Source: Physcomitrium patens (lineage: Eukaryota > Streptophyta > Bryopsida > Funariales > Funariaceae). From it: a stretch of DNA of 64,000 nt. The DNA lies in contig NC_037262.1 of assembly GCF_000002425.4 (NCBI RefSeq), forward strand, positions 7,096,123 through 7,160,122, in the 5' to 3' direction. Numbering within the stretch: position 1 is the first letter of the stretch; each line of letters begins with the position of its first letter. A program made the position numbers and the translations under genes. Positions 13,701 to 27,800 of the stretch are shown piece after piece. Under the pieces are notes generated by a model. It made no database searches, was not told the origin of the DNA, and worked only from the letters and a program-made list of their open reading frames with translations.

Positions 13701-16555
13701 GTGTCTATAATTTAGCAAAGATAATTAATCCTAAACTTTCAGATTAGCAAAGTAACTTTTTTCAATTTGTTTATTTACCTTGTTCATGATTTATAATTTG
13801 GAGTATTATTTTGGAACTCCTTTCTCACTATTTTAATTCTTACATATGAAACTCATTATATATATGTAATTTAAAACTGAGTTTTTGTCTAATGTTTAAC
13901 AAGATGAGGCAATTAACTCTTAATGTTTTAAAATAGTAACAAATGTAAACCTTGATGATGATACAAGCTGTTTCAATTCATGTAATAAGGTCAACTAGTG
14001 TTTTTTTTCCTGTATCTTCTTTATTTATTATTTATTATTTATTTGTTTTATCAATTGTTATGCTAATGCTCAAATTTCCAACAATAATTTTTATTTGGTA
14101 CTAAGTGCATGATGATGAAAAATAAATAAATAAATAAATAATCATTGTATGAATGCATTTGGTGTTTACTTCCACTGTTTTGAATGTAAAAAAGAAGATA
14201 CAGTTTAACCAAGTAGGTATTCAATAACACGGATAGGATATTTCCCTTGTGCATTAAGCACTACTAGGGTATGTTTTTGCCCTAATTGTTAGAGATATTT
14301 TAAAGGGTGGCATTCATGGCATAGAGGACTCCAACACAACACCCAAGGCATGCATGTATGCTTGCATGCACACAAGTCTACAAGGGGTGCTTGTCCAGTT
14401 GGCACACTAGAGGCCAAGGGCCACACCACATTAAGAAGCAGTAGATGAAGTAGTAGTAGAAGAAAAAGAAGGTTCCAGATAAGGCCCATGCACAGCATCA
14501 CTGCCCTAGTGCCATGAATCTATGGAAGTGCCCAACCCTCCTTTTTGTATTATTGGGTTTATTTCAACCCTTTCCAACTTTTCATTCATTCATTCATTCA
14601 CTTGCTCTAATTCATATAAATTTATGGATAGTGACAGGGAGAAAGTTAATGGGAATGAATGTGGGTGGAAGAAAATAAATAAATAAACAAATAAAACCCT
14701 TTTGAATAATAGCTTTGCATGCAAAGATACAATTTACTATACACTTATGGCATGCAATGTACAATTCCAATGTTGGAATAGTAGTGAGGTACTATGTGTC
14801 CTCCCAAGTGGCTTAAACTTGCACATTGTGAAAGTCATATACTTGATGCACAGTGGTGTGATGTCTATTAAAGAAGTTGTCAACCTAGAGTTAGAACAAG
14901 ATTGGAGATAAAAGGAAATCATTTATGCCAACAATATGAGGAGAAAAGACCATTTAAAAAGAACAAAGAAGAATTGGTTTCACTTCTCAATGAGAAGGAA
15001 TTGGCCTTACGATTATCATGTCTTAAAATAGGTAACAAATAACCCCTTTTCGGTTGAGTTTTGGGCTTGCCTTGGCCCATATGTGTCCAATGTCACTTAG
15101 AAGTTCACAAGTTCCCACATTGAGGAATCATGTGTTATTTTGGAAGTGGCTTGGTATTGGAGAGTCTCTACATGTCACTTGCCCATTGATGGACATGTTG
15201 TGTTCACCAAACCCAAGCTCCAATGCTTCAAATGTGGGACTCATCAATCAAGAAAGCAAAAGGAGCATGAAAAGAGCTTTAGTCACATGGTGCGGTGGTT
15301 CATGCATGGAATTGGAAGAGACTAAGAAGCCATGCATATTGACCCACTTCGCACTTTCAATCCCTTTGTAGCCCACAAAGAATATGGCATATTCTCCAAT
15401 CTCTCACTTTCCCTTTCACCAAGCAAAGTATTTCATCATCTATTATCATTGGGTAGCACTCTTGCTTCATTCAACTACTCTTCTTGCCACTTTGTTCCTA
15501 GATTTTGTTTGTCACAAAGTTGTGGGAAACTTAATTTGATTGTAACATCTTATGACTTTATATTTTCCTTTTCATTAAAGTTTTGCATTCATAAGTGTCA
15601 TTCTATTGTACAATTGTAATTGCTAAATTTTTAACTTTTTTGGTTAAGAGTAAATTTTTTTAATGACATTTTATTATGAAGTACTAATGTCATATCCATG
15701 TTGAATTTTTGTTGCTATATTGTCTGTAAGAATACAATTAAAATACATTAAATATATTAATCAATAAATAAGTCAATCTATTTAGTGTATGTGCATTAAT
15801 CTTATCTTACCTTTTTCTAATATAAAATTAACGTCATGTATAAAATAATAATTATTTAAATAAAAATATGTAATATTACTAAATTTTGCAATTCAATTTT
15901 TTTGATATTTTAAGAATTTTATTTAAACAGACATAAGTTAGTATTCACATGACTATTTCTAATTTAATTTTCAAATAGCTGAGATGACCAAAAATTAAAT
16001 GTCAATTAAAATAAATGTAACTTGATTGAATTGAATTGAATTAGAAAATCAATTTACATCAATTGTATTAAGCTATATTAAGTACAAAAGTGTCGTAAAT
16101 GTAAAGATTTTTTATATTATATTATTAAAAAACTACAAATATTTTATTTGATAATTTTAATAAAATAATTACAAGAAAGTATATATACTTTATATTATAT
16201 CATAACATGTTTTTAAAATATTTATTTGTTTCGTGTAATACATATATTTTTTATTCTATGCCTTCAATAAGGAAATAAATTCAATGATTTCTTTTCTTTA
16301 ATTCAATATAATAATTTACTAATTTAAAAATTAATAAAGATGTTAGTTACATTGAAAATAGGATAAATTTATAGTAATAATATTATTATAAAAAAACGTA
16401 TTTGATCTCATTACAAAATACACTATTCTTCTTCATAAATAAAAATAATGCTCCATTTAAAATCAAACCTAATTTTCTTGATTTTTTTTTCACTAAGTTA
16501 CTGAATTGAATATCTATTTGTAACTTAGGCGCTTTTAAGGGAAATTTTAGAAAGT

Positions 16556-16557
<2 letters not shown>

Positions 16558-16587
<30 letters not shown>
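16558..16587. repeat. Poly(T) run of 30
   Basis: Uninterrupted T run in AT-rich DNA. It could be the poly(A) tail of an old retroposed copy on the minus strand, but no body of such an element is visible beside it. Confidence 0.85.
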
Positions 16588-17388
16588 CCATGGATTGCTT
16601 CATTCAAATGACTTTTATTTTTTTGAAGTGCAATGTCTTCCAATTGCTTAGTTGTGAGGAGATCATTATAATGTAAATAATATATTTTTTAAATTTGTAT
16701 TAAGATAATGTTATAAAAATTTCAGATTATTTGTGAACAAGAGCAAGAATATTTAAGTCATTTTGAAATAACATTACAATTTAAATTAAAAAATAAAATA
16801 AATTCATACTCAATATTTATTCGGCAGTAAAATGTTAAATTTTAAATTTATGAATCTAAAAAACAACCTTGAATCATATAACCTTGACTATTCCATCTTT
16901 TCAAATCATGATTTTATAGTATTTTCCTTGGCCACAATAAAAAGTTGTGAAGCATAAATTCTCTTTTTTCTTTAACTATATATATATATATATATATATA
17001 CACATACAATTATTCTAATAAAATTTAATAACTCTCTGTATAAAAAATGTGAAAACAAAATTACAGATTTATTCTAGTTCACTTTTTTGTTCTTTTAGAT
17101 TTATATGGTCTTTACATCAAAGTTTTACAAATATTTAAAACTAAAAATATGCTATTATTCAATAGATGATTTCTAAGACTATCCTTCTCTTAAATTTTTT
17201 TTGCATTGATTTCAAAACAATGATTTTTTGAGATCTGAATGGTAATTTTTATCTGGTTAAAAAAAAATACATACTACTATATATTACCATATATACTTAT
17301 TCATGCTATCAAAGTCTTGTATGATTTTTGCTATATAGTAATTGAAAATATGGTTTTTGGTAGTAATCTAAAATTAATTTAAATTTAA

Positions 17389-17392
<4 letters not shown>

Positions 17393-17432
<40 letters not shown>
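17393..17432. repeat. (AT)n microsatellite, about 40 bases
   Basis: One of the longest pure AT runs in the desert. Confidence 0.9.
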
Positions 17433-17435
<3 letters not shown>

Positions 17436-18686
17436 TGTAAAAAACATGTTATTTGCAAATAAAAGTTCAAGATTAAATCCATAAGATATTAATCAGTGAA
17501 TAACTTGGATGGCCTTAAAAAAAATTGGTTAAAGAATGTTTTTTTTAAATATTTAAGGCCATGAACGTGATTTTAAATATATTAGATATAATTTCTTTTA
17601 AATTTTATAAATTTTATTTCAATATAAATATTAGCAAAGTAAAAGTTAATTTTTTCTTCTAGTTGTAATTATAGTAAATTTATGGTCCAGTGTATATATA
17701 GAGGTCACTAGAAAATTAATAAATTTTATTATATAATATACTTTTTGATGCTCTTTGAATGCTTCAAAAAGTAGGCACAGAAATATTTTGTACTTTAAAG
17801 AGTCACTAGGTTTCGAAAAGAAAATCAAGTTTAATATTACTATTAAACATTGTGTCTTTGATAAAACTAAAAAGAATGTTAGAGCTCACTTTAATATTAT
17901 ATTTTTGTGAAAAATGATTTATTCTTCATGTGGTTACACTAATTAAAGAATTTAATACACTGTAATAAAATTTGAAATTTTGGTTACAGTCTACTTATTC
18001 AATTTAAGTGGTTTTAATATATCCAAATTGATTTGTAGAAGGAATATTTAAACCAGACTGTAGTTTAAGGAAAAAATACCTAATATATAAATATACATAT
18101 ATCAATACATATTTTACACTTTAAAAATAAATAGAAAATGAAGTGTTAAATTTCATTTTTCTAATCATAATTCGAAATTTTTTATATTTTTATTAAAAGT
18201 AATCCTGCACCAAATTTTGATATATCTTAAATAATCAAATAAACTAACGGTGTTGTTCAGACCACTTGCTTAACCTTTACCATAATGCCAAACTTCTCAT
18301 TCATAAATTAGATAAAAGAAATCATGTGTAAATACATATGGTTTTATAATAAATTTATAATTTACATTGTGAATTTAAAAATATATTTTTTTTATTATAA
18401 ATACTTTTTAACATTGTAGCTGTTAAAGATATTTCTTCACCTTCATGTTAATTTTCTATGAATGCCGGGACAATTCAATATAATGTGAAATTTAGCATCA
18501 CAACATCACAAAATGCAACAAACATGTTCCAATTCACTTGAGAAACACAAAAACAGTGAAAAAAATCAGGTTAATATCAACAACAATAATGATCAAATCA
18601 AAAACTTTTGGAATACACCATGGTTTGGTTACAATGGCAACAACATCTCATCATTCATACTCACAATAACATATATTTATACAAAA

Positions 18687-18707
18687 ACACACACACACAC
18701 ACACACA
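18687..18707. repeat. (AC)n microsatellite
   Basis: Pure AC repeat at the boundary between the AT-rich desert and the more GC-rich zone to its right. Confidence 0.9.
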
Positions 18708-18720
18708 AAGAACAAAGCAT

Positions 18721-21700
18721 AAGTAGGAATTCATCTGAGAAACTTGATTTTATACGTCATATATTCGCGCATTGGTAGCGGGCAAATTAGCGGTGTTGCA
18801 ATGAGAATGCAGGAGAATCCACATTTAGAGGCACGGCTACATTTAGAGGTGCCGCCACAACTGCCACTGCAACTACCTTTAAAGGGACGTGAACGGGGGG
18901 GGGATTCTGAGGCGGCGTCGATACAATCACCGATTCCACTGATAACCACTACCCAACCGCACCTATGAATCTTCTTCTTCAACTGCCCCCAAGTACTAGG
19001 AGGCAGAATTTAGCACTTGGGGGGGGGGGGGGGGGAGGGGAGGAAATCTCTCATCGAACGAACGATCCGGCTGTTAATGAGTGTGGGAATCCAGATACGA
19101 CGGACCAGACTCAGACCTGACAGACCTGGGCTGCTAAGGCCAGACTGACCCGATCGGACAGGCGCAGCAGGGAGTGTGCGCGCTGCCGCATCAGCAGGTG
19201 GGAGATGGAAGAGGTTGGGCGGCCGACGCTGACGAATCGGGACGGATCGTCACCGCCGCAGGGGGCTCGCCATTCACTCTCCAACGCCCCAAGCGGTTGG
19301 GGAGGAGCTGCTGCGAATTTGAGATTAGAAAAGCGCCGCCGATAGAACCCATGAATCGTCTGAATCCTGTGCAATTTGTAGATGGGTGCAGCCGAGATCG
19401 GCGACTCTGGACTCGCGCTTTATCACTATTCTCGCTCTCTCTTGTGCGTGGGTGCTGCACCTGTTGCGTTGTTTCGCGGTTCGTCACCCGAATGAATGAT
19501 GAAAAGCTTCAGCATGGGTTTGTTCATCGTGATTTTGGGTGAACTAGCCTTGACGGAAAAAGGTTAACTACCCTGTCAGCTTTATGAATTGATTACCATA
19601 TTATGAAAGATTCGAGTTATGAGTAAACCCTGCTTTTGGTGCACTATATTTAACGTTGGTAAGGTGGATGGTTTTTCTTGTCTTCGTTATGTGCTGGAAT
19701 ATGTTAATACTAATACTAATGTAAATAACTTTGACGTTGGATATTAGAGACAAGTTTTGAAGTTTCATCTTTGAACAATATCCAAAGGGCGATTTTTCTT
19801 TAAAAAAGGATTGTAAAATATGATTTTATGAATGGGTATAAGCTGTTTAATGTTTTCATTTTGATTACTACTACTATTATTAACCCAATCAAATAAAATA
19901 CGACAGTGTGTTTAAGGTTTGAAGCAACCATTTACATGTTCAACAACTTCCAGCATTTAGTGGCGTTGGAAAAAATCGACAACCCAGTTTCTGTGTTATA
20001 TGAATTTTACTTTACTTTTTATGTTAATTACTAAAACTTTGTGAAATTTACATAACCTGTGATGCGTGTAAATACCATAAAATAAACTTCAAGTTTAATT
20101 GCATTTGAATTCCGCTAAAGTGTGCACGTGTGTGAATATTCATACACGTACAGGAGATTAGTTTAAATGACACAAAATCTTTGTGAACGATGGGTATTTA
20201 AAGAGCAAGAGGTTTACAACACAATACAATCATTGAGTTCAATCTTATAATAATTACAAATGTACACATTTTTATTCGATTTATTAAATATTTCAAACTG
20301 CTTAACAACCATAGTGCACATCAGAGCATTTTGAGTTTTAGAACGTAAAAGAAATATGAGAAAGGAGATACAGAGCAGGACAAGACAAAGTTTGTTGGAG
20401 TAACCTTTTAAAAGAAGTAGAATCAACTACGAATAGTTCCATTCAGTCAGATACATCAAGCAATGAAACTCAGCCAAAGGGAACTAACACGCCTGCAAAA
20501 TTCTCTACAGTGACTCGTTCGGAAACAGGGCAAAAGCAAACTCCTCTTCCAGAAACGAAAAGCAATTGGGATTAAACTGGGTTTCATCCATGTAACGTGA
20601 TTATGGAGGATGCAGATAACCGACAAATTCTGGAAATTCTATCCGCTGTGACTGTGCTTGCACGAATACGGAAAAGGCTCTCCCTCTCTGCGGCCCTGTT
20701 GCTGTGCTTCACCGGAGTCTAGGAGTGATTGTGCACATTCTAATATTAACTGTTGTTGTGATGGTGAAGAGTTGTTAGTTGCAGTGGGTGGAAAGCTTCG
20801 AGGAGGGGGGGGGGGGGATTCACCACATTAACTGCACACGGAGATCCAGCTCAAAGCTAAAGACCCACCTCCAGCAACTCCAGCTCAGGATGCACAGCGC
20901 CGTGTGGGTCATGGAAACGCATCCAGTGTGTAGGATTTGGATCACATGCTAGTGAAAGGGGCTTGAGTGAGCTGTGCCACCACGCCAGTGATCCGATGGA
21001 TAGATTTGCAACCTAGTGAATAGGCTCACGGTCTAGAATCAGGTGGATTTTGTCCTTCAGGGAGAGAAGGGGCGCTTGTGGAACAGTGTCGATTCTCCGG
21101 ATTCATCGACTAGGAAGGATGAAGGAGAGGCAGGCGCCACTGGTGGTATTTATACACTGCGGCGGCTTTCTGTGAGACTCGGGGTCAACTTTACGTGAGG
21201 AATTTGGGCTCTTGCTTCTCGCAGACAGTCAGACCTACCTCGTTTGCTAATCTCGTTAGACCGGATGATCGATCGATCGGAAGGACCGACTGGAATCGTC
21301 ACAGTGGGGCCCTGGTTCGCGATCGTGCTGCCTCCAGTCCACCTGTGGCGGCGCTATGTGGCATCAACGAACTACTTTCTTATTGATTGTGCGATCAACT
21401 GATGTCCACTTGTATGCAAGTTACGTTGGCCCGCGAGCTTTGGATTCAGTCCCTGCTTGCTCCCTACTGGTCACATATTCAATTTCCCTTTTGTTGCGTT
21501 CGAAGTGGGTGTAGGAGTTTATTTGCGGTGGGTGGAGGTTGCGGAGGACTGTGGGAAGCGAGCTTGTCGTCGTGAGGTTTAGTACTTTAGAGCATCCCTG
21601 CGGTGCTGCAGAAGCGGGGCACAGTTTGTTAGTTTTCAGCTCGTGACGCGTATACTGGAGCCCTCTTCTAGGCCTGCCTTTGAGCTTCTTCAGTGAGCGG

Positions 21701-21997
21701 GCTTCCCCTTCACCGCAACGGGACTGTTCAGTATGATTGTTGTTGCTCGGCGTCGGTCCCACAGCGGAGGGTGCACTCGCGTGCTCCCGCCTCCAGTTCC
21801 GTGTTTAAATTGCCAGTTGCCGTATAACACAAATAGCGTGTGAGTGGGTTCATTCTTCTGGTGGCCGCTTGCAATCGTGGATTGAATCAACACTGGCTTC
21901 ACTGCAAGCTGAGCCTGAATTATCAGTCTCAAAGAATCCACCTCGAAGTTGATTGCTCGGATCAATAAGTGTGCGGGGAGAGTTTCCTAAGAGCACC
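18721..21997. other. GC-richer zone upstream of the MATE gene
   Basis: Two GC-richer islands (about 18,720-19,560 and 20,440-21,997) are separated by AT-rich DNA. G runs stand at 19,019-19,035 and 20,805-20,818. Several short open frames occur on both strands, none with a recognisable domain. The right island is probably the promoter and long 5' leader of the MATE gene. The left island may belong to the same gene, to another promoter, or to neither. Confidence 0.4.
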
Positions 21998-23761
21998 ATG
22001 TGTGTCGCCAACACAATCTTGCAGGTGCACCCAGCGTCGAATTCAGGCGATGAGTCGAATCTCGACATGCAGGAGTGTTCGCTCCAGTCGTGGCCTGCTC
22101 CACAGCAGGTAGGCTCCTCACAATATCTCAGTTGGCGTCTGACATAGAGGACATTCAAGCTGCTCTAATCGTGAAATTATGAATTGAGGATGCAGTGATC
22201 AATACCGTAACATTTCTTGTGCTTGCAGGTTGTGGAGGAATTGAAAGAGTCGATGAGAATTGCCGGCCCGCTCGCAGTGGCAAATGGGATCGCTTACGCA
22301 AGGTTAATGGTATCTGTGCTCTGTCTGGGTCGATTGGGCGGGTTGGAGCTCGCGGGCGGCGCGCTGTCAATCGGCTTCACCAACATCACGGGTTACTCTG
22401 TTCTCTATGGACTCGCGTCTGGAATGGACCCGATTTGCAGTCAAGCGGTGGGCTCGAAGAACTGGCACGTTGTGGGGCTAACCCTCCAGCGCACGGTGCT
22501 CATCCTGCTCGCAGCCTGTCTCCCTATTGGTATGTTGTGGACGAACCTGGGGCCTATCATGCTCTTCCTCGGCCAAGACCCCGCCATCACTGCGGTCGCC
22601 AGCGTCTACTGCTGGTACTCGCTACCGGACCTCGTGGCGAATTGCTTGCTGCAGCCGCTGCGGAATTACTACCGGTGCCAGGGATTTCAGTCTCCGATGA
22701 TGTACTGCGCCGCGCTCGGAGTGGTGCTCCACATCCCCCTCAGCATTGTCTTCACGTTCGTCTTCCGTCTTGGCGTGCCGGGAGTGGCGATTGCAGCTTC
22801 CATGACGAATATCAATGTGGTCATCCTCATGCTCCTTTACGTGAAATTTTCGGGAGCGTTTAAGAAGACCTGGGGAGGGGTCTCGCCCGCTTGTGTGCGC
22901 GAGTGGTGGCCTGTTCTGTCCCTCGCCCTACCGAGCTGCCTGCAGATTTGCTTAGAATGGTGGTGGTACGAGATCATGACCATCTTAGCTGGGTATCTTC
23001 CGAATCCACAAGTGGCAGTTGCAGCGACTGCGATACTGATTCAAACTACCGCACTCATGTACACCATTCCCATGTCATTAGGGTCGGCGGTCTCTACCCG
23101 AGTGGGCAACGAGCTCGGGGCCAACCGACCAGAGAGAGCAAGAAATGCGAGCCTTGTTTCCCTGGGAGTTGCGTTTCTTGTTGCGATAGTGAGTGTGATT
23201 TGGACAACGGTTTTCCGAAAGCAATGGGGCACTCTCTACACCGTCGACGCAAGTGTGCTCGCCCTGACCGCCGCTGCCTTGCCCTTAATCGGTCTCTGTG
23301 AGCTCGGAAATTGCCCGCAAACGGCAGGGTGCGGGATTCTCCGCGGCAGCGCTCGCCCGACCATCACCGCCTCAATCATGTTCGGTTCGTTCTACCTAGT
23401 TGGCACGCCTGTGGCTGTGATTTCTGCTTTTTGGCTAAGGATCGGATTCCAGGGGCTTTGGTATGGCCTTCTCGCAGCACAGATCTGTTGCGCATGTGCC
23501 ATATTGTTCATCACCCTGCGCATCAACTGGATTGAGGAATGCGCCAGAGCGAACAAGCTCACACGCTCAGAAGTTGATTCTGCGAGTGAGATGAGCAAAC
23601 TCGTGAACCACAAGATTGGCCCAATCCTCGGCGCCGACAGCGACGAACTCTCAGCATTCAAGTTGGAGCTCAGCTCTATTGTTTCCATTGCCGAAGAGCA
23701 GGCCGGGCTGCTGGTCGACGGGAATCCAAATGACAAATTCTACCCACTGCAAATCACGTGA
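21998..23761 (+). CDS. MATE efflux carrier, plant DETOXIFICATION type
   Basis: Multidrug and toxic compound extrusion carrier of about 547 residues. Members are membrane proteins that export organic compounds in exchange for cations. Two coding exons, 21998-22108 (37 codons) and 22229-23761, join in phase 0 across a 120-bp GT-AG intron whose acceptor is the tgcag ending at 22228. The ATG at 21998 is the first in frame. The second exon encodes about twelve hydrophobic segments and typical MATE blocks, such as GYSVLYGLASGMDPICSQAV near the start, an LLQPLRNYYRCQ stretch, GVPGVAIAASMTN, and SAVSTRVGNELGAN after the midpoint. These match the plant DTX48-DTX51-like group as I recall it. The C-terminal tail of about 75 residues is hydrophilic. 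Transported substrate and membrane are not visible from sequence. The long leader contains several small upstream open frames. Confidence 0.95.
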
Positions 23762-24825
23762 GCTTCACCTTTTGCAGCTACTCAGAGTCGTCAATGTGTA
23801 TAGGAGCCTTTAGCCGTCGAATTTCGAATGCTTCAGCAAGTGGTGCTGGTGATCAATTACTGTTGTGGTTCACCCGGCCCAACAATCTGTACAATATTTG
23901 CTTCCCCACAGCAATAGTCTTGAAGTTTCCTTCTTTTTAAGGAAGCCTCCTAGTAGAGTGGAGATTAGGTAATGAGGGCCGGTGGCACATTGCCGCAAGT
24001 TAAGAAGCTTTTGGTTGCTCTCCAACGATTTCAAATGTAGACCTTGATGCAGTTTTTTTTAATTTATTTTTATTTTTTATTTTCTCCTTGTGGAATAAAG
24101 ATATCAACTTTGTTGCAACTGATCTGCTGATTATTGGTTCATACTTGATTCCTCTGTGTTATCAAGCTCATAGATTGGCGTACAATGAGGACATGATATG
24201 GAGACTAATTACTTTGACACATTCCTCTCTCCTTTCCCGAAACGATCATTGCGTGCTGGAGTGAATGTACGACTGGTTTCACGTGACACTTTCAAGTTGC
24301 GGTGGTCAGTATCCTTCACGTGCTGCCGGTAACTTCCTGGTAGTGAGAAGGGAAAGGTGAAGAGGCACAAGCTAGATTATCTGGTGGATTGTTGAAAGCG
24401 GTTGATGCACGAACTGCAGTGAAGCGATCTATATGGTGAAGCTACAGGCTTGCTGAGATATTAGATTCGAATCCATATCACGTTGTACAGAAATGAGAAA
24501 TGTCTTGACTCTCCTAAATCGTGAACTTGTATAAGACTCTTTTGTAATCCGACAGTGTTCAAGAGAATCCTTCAACTCAATGCTCTGGAGTTCATAAGAA
24601 AGTAGCCCAAGAGACACCTACTAAACCCAAGGCATCTGAACATTGCCCAATGAAATTTCACTACAGGAGGATTCCGAAGTACATGAACGCAAATATGAGA
24701 CCTACCAAAGAATTGAGCATGTGCATCCGAACTGTTTGAAAAAAATTATTTAACAGAAATGCATTCACCAAATAACCTTCAAAGCTATACACAATTCCCG
24801 CTTCTAATTTGCAAAAATATCTACA
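23762..24825. other. Convergent intergenic region
   Basis: Holds the 3' UTR of the MATE gene on the left and, on the right, the 3' UTR of the minus-strand LRR gene. No further gene is visible. Confidence 0.6.
24094..24099 (+). terminator. Likely poly(A) signal of the MATE gene
   Basis: An AATAAA hexamer about 330 bases after the stop codon, preceded by a T-rich tract. Confidence 0.5.
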
Positions 24826-27800
24826 CTAAATATTACTGCTTCCCTGCGAGAATTTGACATTACCGAGGTCGCTAGCAATTTTTACAGTGTTAGCTAATGA
24901 AGAAGACGCCCGCCTCACCAACCCCGCAACAGCAGAAGAGGACCGTCTCACATTGGGAGAGCTCGATCCGCTGCTCATAAATTGGTGTGATAAATTTCTT
25001 GCAAGAGATGGTGGAGGAGCCGCAAGTTGGGGTGCCATGTCTGTTTGACAACCTTCTGCACTACGCAAAAGACTCGTTGAATCCACAGATAATTCTTCAT
25101 CTTTTTCTTGTTCTAAAATCACGATGCGGCGCGTTTTCTTCTGTTTCCGCTTGCGAAAAACATTTCCAGGATTTCCCTCCGCACCATACTTCTTTGACGG
25201 GGAGGGTTCTGCTGAAGATGATTCCTCAGTCACACCGACAGTACCTCGAATCCCCTTGTCGTTTCTTCCTGTTTCAAGCACGCTAGTGTCTGAGTGCAAA
25301 GGAGAGCTGGTTCCAGCGCCTCCACCACTGCCCTTTACGGCATTTTCCACATCAATTCCGACATCTTCAGGAGATTTGCTCTTCAGCTCTTGAAAAATAA
25401 CTTGCTTATCAACTACCGACAATGAGTCATTTGAGTCATTATTAGTCATGTCTGATACGGAATCTGGTAGATGTTCATCGAAGGAATCACTGTCACTATC
25501 ACTTGTGGCAGACAAATCTGGTGGCAACCGAAGCATCTCATTCACTAAGCTTTGGCGTCTATGCATAAGGTCACTGTCATAATGCGGAGGTGATGCTGGC
25601 AGTCCATTGTTCCCATCCTCCCTAGATTCCCACGAACTCATAATTCCCTCACTGCTGAGGGGCTTGTCCTCAATACTAAACTTTGCCACAGACTCAAGAA
25701 CATGTTCAGCTTCTCGAAGGCCTGTAGGAACAGTTAAATCCTCTAACCTTCTTCTAGTCTTTTCCTTGCCTTGCTTCCTTCGTTGCGACCATCTTCCACT
25801 GTCACTGTTACCCATGATTTTATTGCCATTACTTGGACTTTGAGCTTCGTTCTCCCAGAATCCAATCAGATCATTCAGCCAGGTACTCGAGCCGTCCCTT
25901 TTCATGTTTTCAATCTGTTCTATAAGTTGGGCTACCTCAGGATCAACCTCCTTCGCTTCTGACCGTAGCGGAGCAGTTTCGGTTTCAGGTACATCCTGTT
26001 GAACACTGTCAACTGCTCCAGCTAGCTTAGAGTCAACTGTGCGATCATCAATTGATGCCACTCGTATGGCCTTTTTCTGTCATTCAACACACAGCAATGA
26101 CCTAAAGATTATTTAAGGTGCATAAAACAAAAAAAAGAACACATCCGACGCAATGTATATATAGGGTTGATACGAAGACTTTTTGTCCAGGAAAATATTA
26201 CTTAATACAGCTATAATTGCTTAAGCTAATGTGCAATACAACCAAATTTCACAACTAATGTCAAGAGTAAAGAGTTGAATTCATCTGCTGTATGTGCAAA
26301 ATAAACGAAGGGTGTATCAAACAAAAGCGTACCTTGTGTGGTTGTCGAGGTTGAGAAAGCAGAGGGTCTGAAGAGTCTCTTGTATTGTGAAGAGGCACAT
26401 CGGAAGCCTTCGCAGGTGCGTAGACACCGTAACTGGCTCGGCGCTTAGCCCGCTGAGAGACCATTCTGCTCCTTAACCAACACTCCAGCTTCGTCATCAA
26501 TTTTCCATCCACTTCCAGCTGCCAGAAATAAGAAATACGGAGCGAGGTTAGGTCGCAAAATCCTCGATAAGCTAGAATCAGAATGACATTGGTGTCTTTG
26601 AAAACAAAGAACTAGTGAGTTCTAGCCAAGCTGCACAGAAACAAGGAAATGCAGGTCACACAACTGCAGATTAATTTCTTTCGTTAAATAGAACAGAAAA
26701 ATGAAAAAGTAAAATTTGACAAAGAAAAAGAAAAAGAAAAAGAAAATGATCTAATTCTATCCGTGTAGAAAGCAATAAACCAGATTAAGCACTTAAATAA
26801 GCTGCTACATCAGAGCTGCAATGACGCAAACGTATTCATACTGTAGAGAGAGGAACAACAGAAAAATGACATACCTTACTTGCATCTTCAAAGTAGCTGA
26901 AAACCTCTTCACGATAGTGTGAGCTGACACTAATAGGGTTGCCATTCAACCACAAGGTCTGAAGACTTGGCAGAAAGCCAAGAGTCTCCACTTCATGAAA
27001 ATTGGAAATTATATTATAAGAAAGGTCGAGAGCTTCAAGAGAATGAAGCGTCTCTATTCCTTGTGTTGAGACTAGCGCATTGTTCCTCAAGACTAGCTTA
27101 GTAATGGGACCCACTACCTGCATGAATTACAATCCCCAACTTAGGAACAAAGACGTCGGTAGGTGAAATCCACTTCAAACAATCCGTCAGATAAACAGCA
27201 TAGCTTTTACTGTCGGACACGTGATGCGATATATGAACTGATACATAAGTTTTAGATGCCATACGTTGTGCGGGGCAAGGTGAGGCGAACAAGAGGAACA
27301 ACATCCTTTGTGAAATCTCCAGGGGATATTAACAGAACATTATAGAAAATGAAGTGATTATTTTAGAGGACAAAAAATCGAGAACGAAGTCCAACACACC
27401 TGACTTAAAGAAGCCACAGATGAAATGTGGTTGAATCCAAGGTCAAGGAACTTAAGCCTGGTGCACTTTTGAAGATTGGCTACTTTCGCAAAGTTGTTTC
27501 TACTAAGATCCATAGTATCCACAACAGGAAGAAGCTGGAGGGACTCATCCATCAGAGCCAATCCATTGCAAGGACATGCTACAGCTGTTAGTCTGCTCCA
27601 TTTCATCGCGACATTTACCTCCACAGTTGGCTCCGCAAAAATGTGTCTCAACGCATTCTGCATGCCACGGTGTCCACAGCCCTTCAGAGATCGACCAATT
27701 AAGACAGGATGGAGAGGTAGAATAAGGTCATGTCCCATCTAATATTCCATTCTCATATACTCTCATCATTCTTAGACTGACAGATACAAGAATTGACAAG

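Larger units (their letters stand above)
6781..18720. other. AT-rich gene desert
   Basis: About 12 kb of strongly AT-rich DNA with no convincing coding exon and many (AT)n and (A)n/(T)n runs. Slightly less AT-rich islands at about 10,240-10,870, 14,290-14,510 and 15,000-15,620 hold open frames of 60-105 codons without recognisable motifs. They could be worn transposon or gene fragments, but I see no terminal repeats or domain to support a name. Confidence 0.55.

Noticed and set aside
14289-15620. Less AT-rich islands with frames of 60-105 codons in the desert
   Set aside because: No motif, no terminal repeats and no consistent exon structure. They could be worn fragments but cannot be named.
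22195-22863. A 222-codon frame overlapping the MATE gene
   Set aside because: It is an out-of-frame shadow of the conserved MATE coding sequence.
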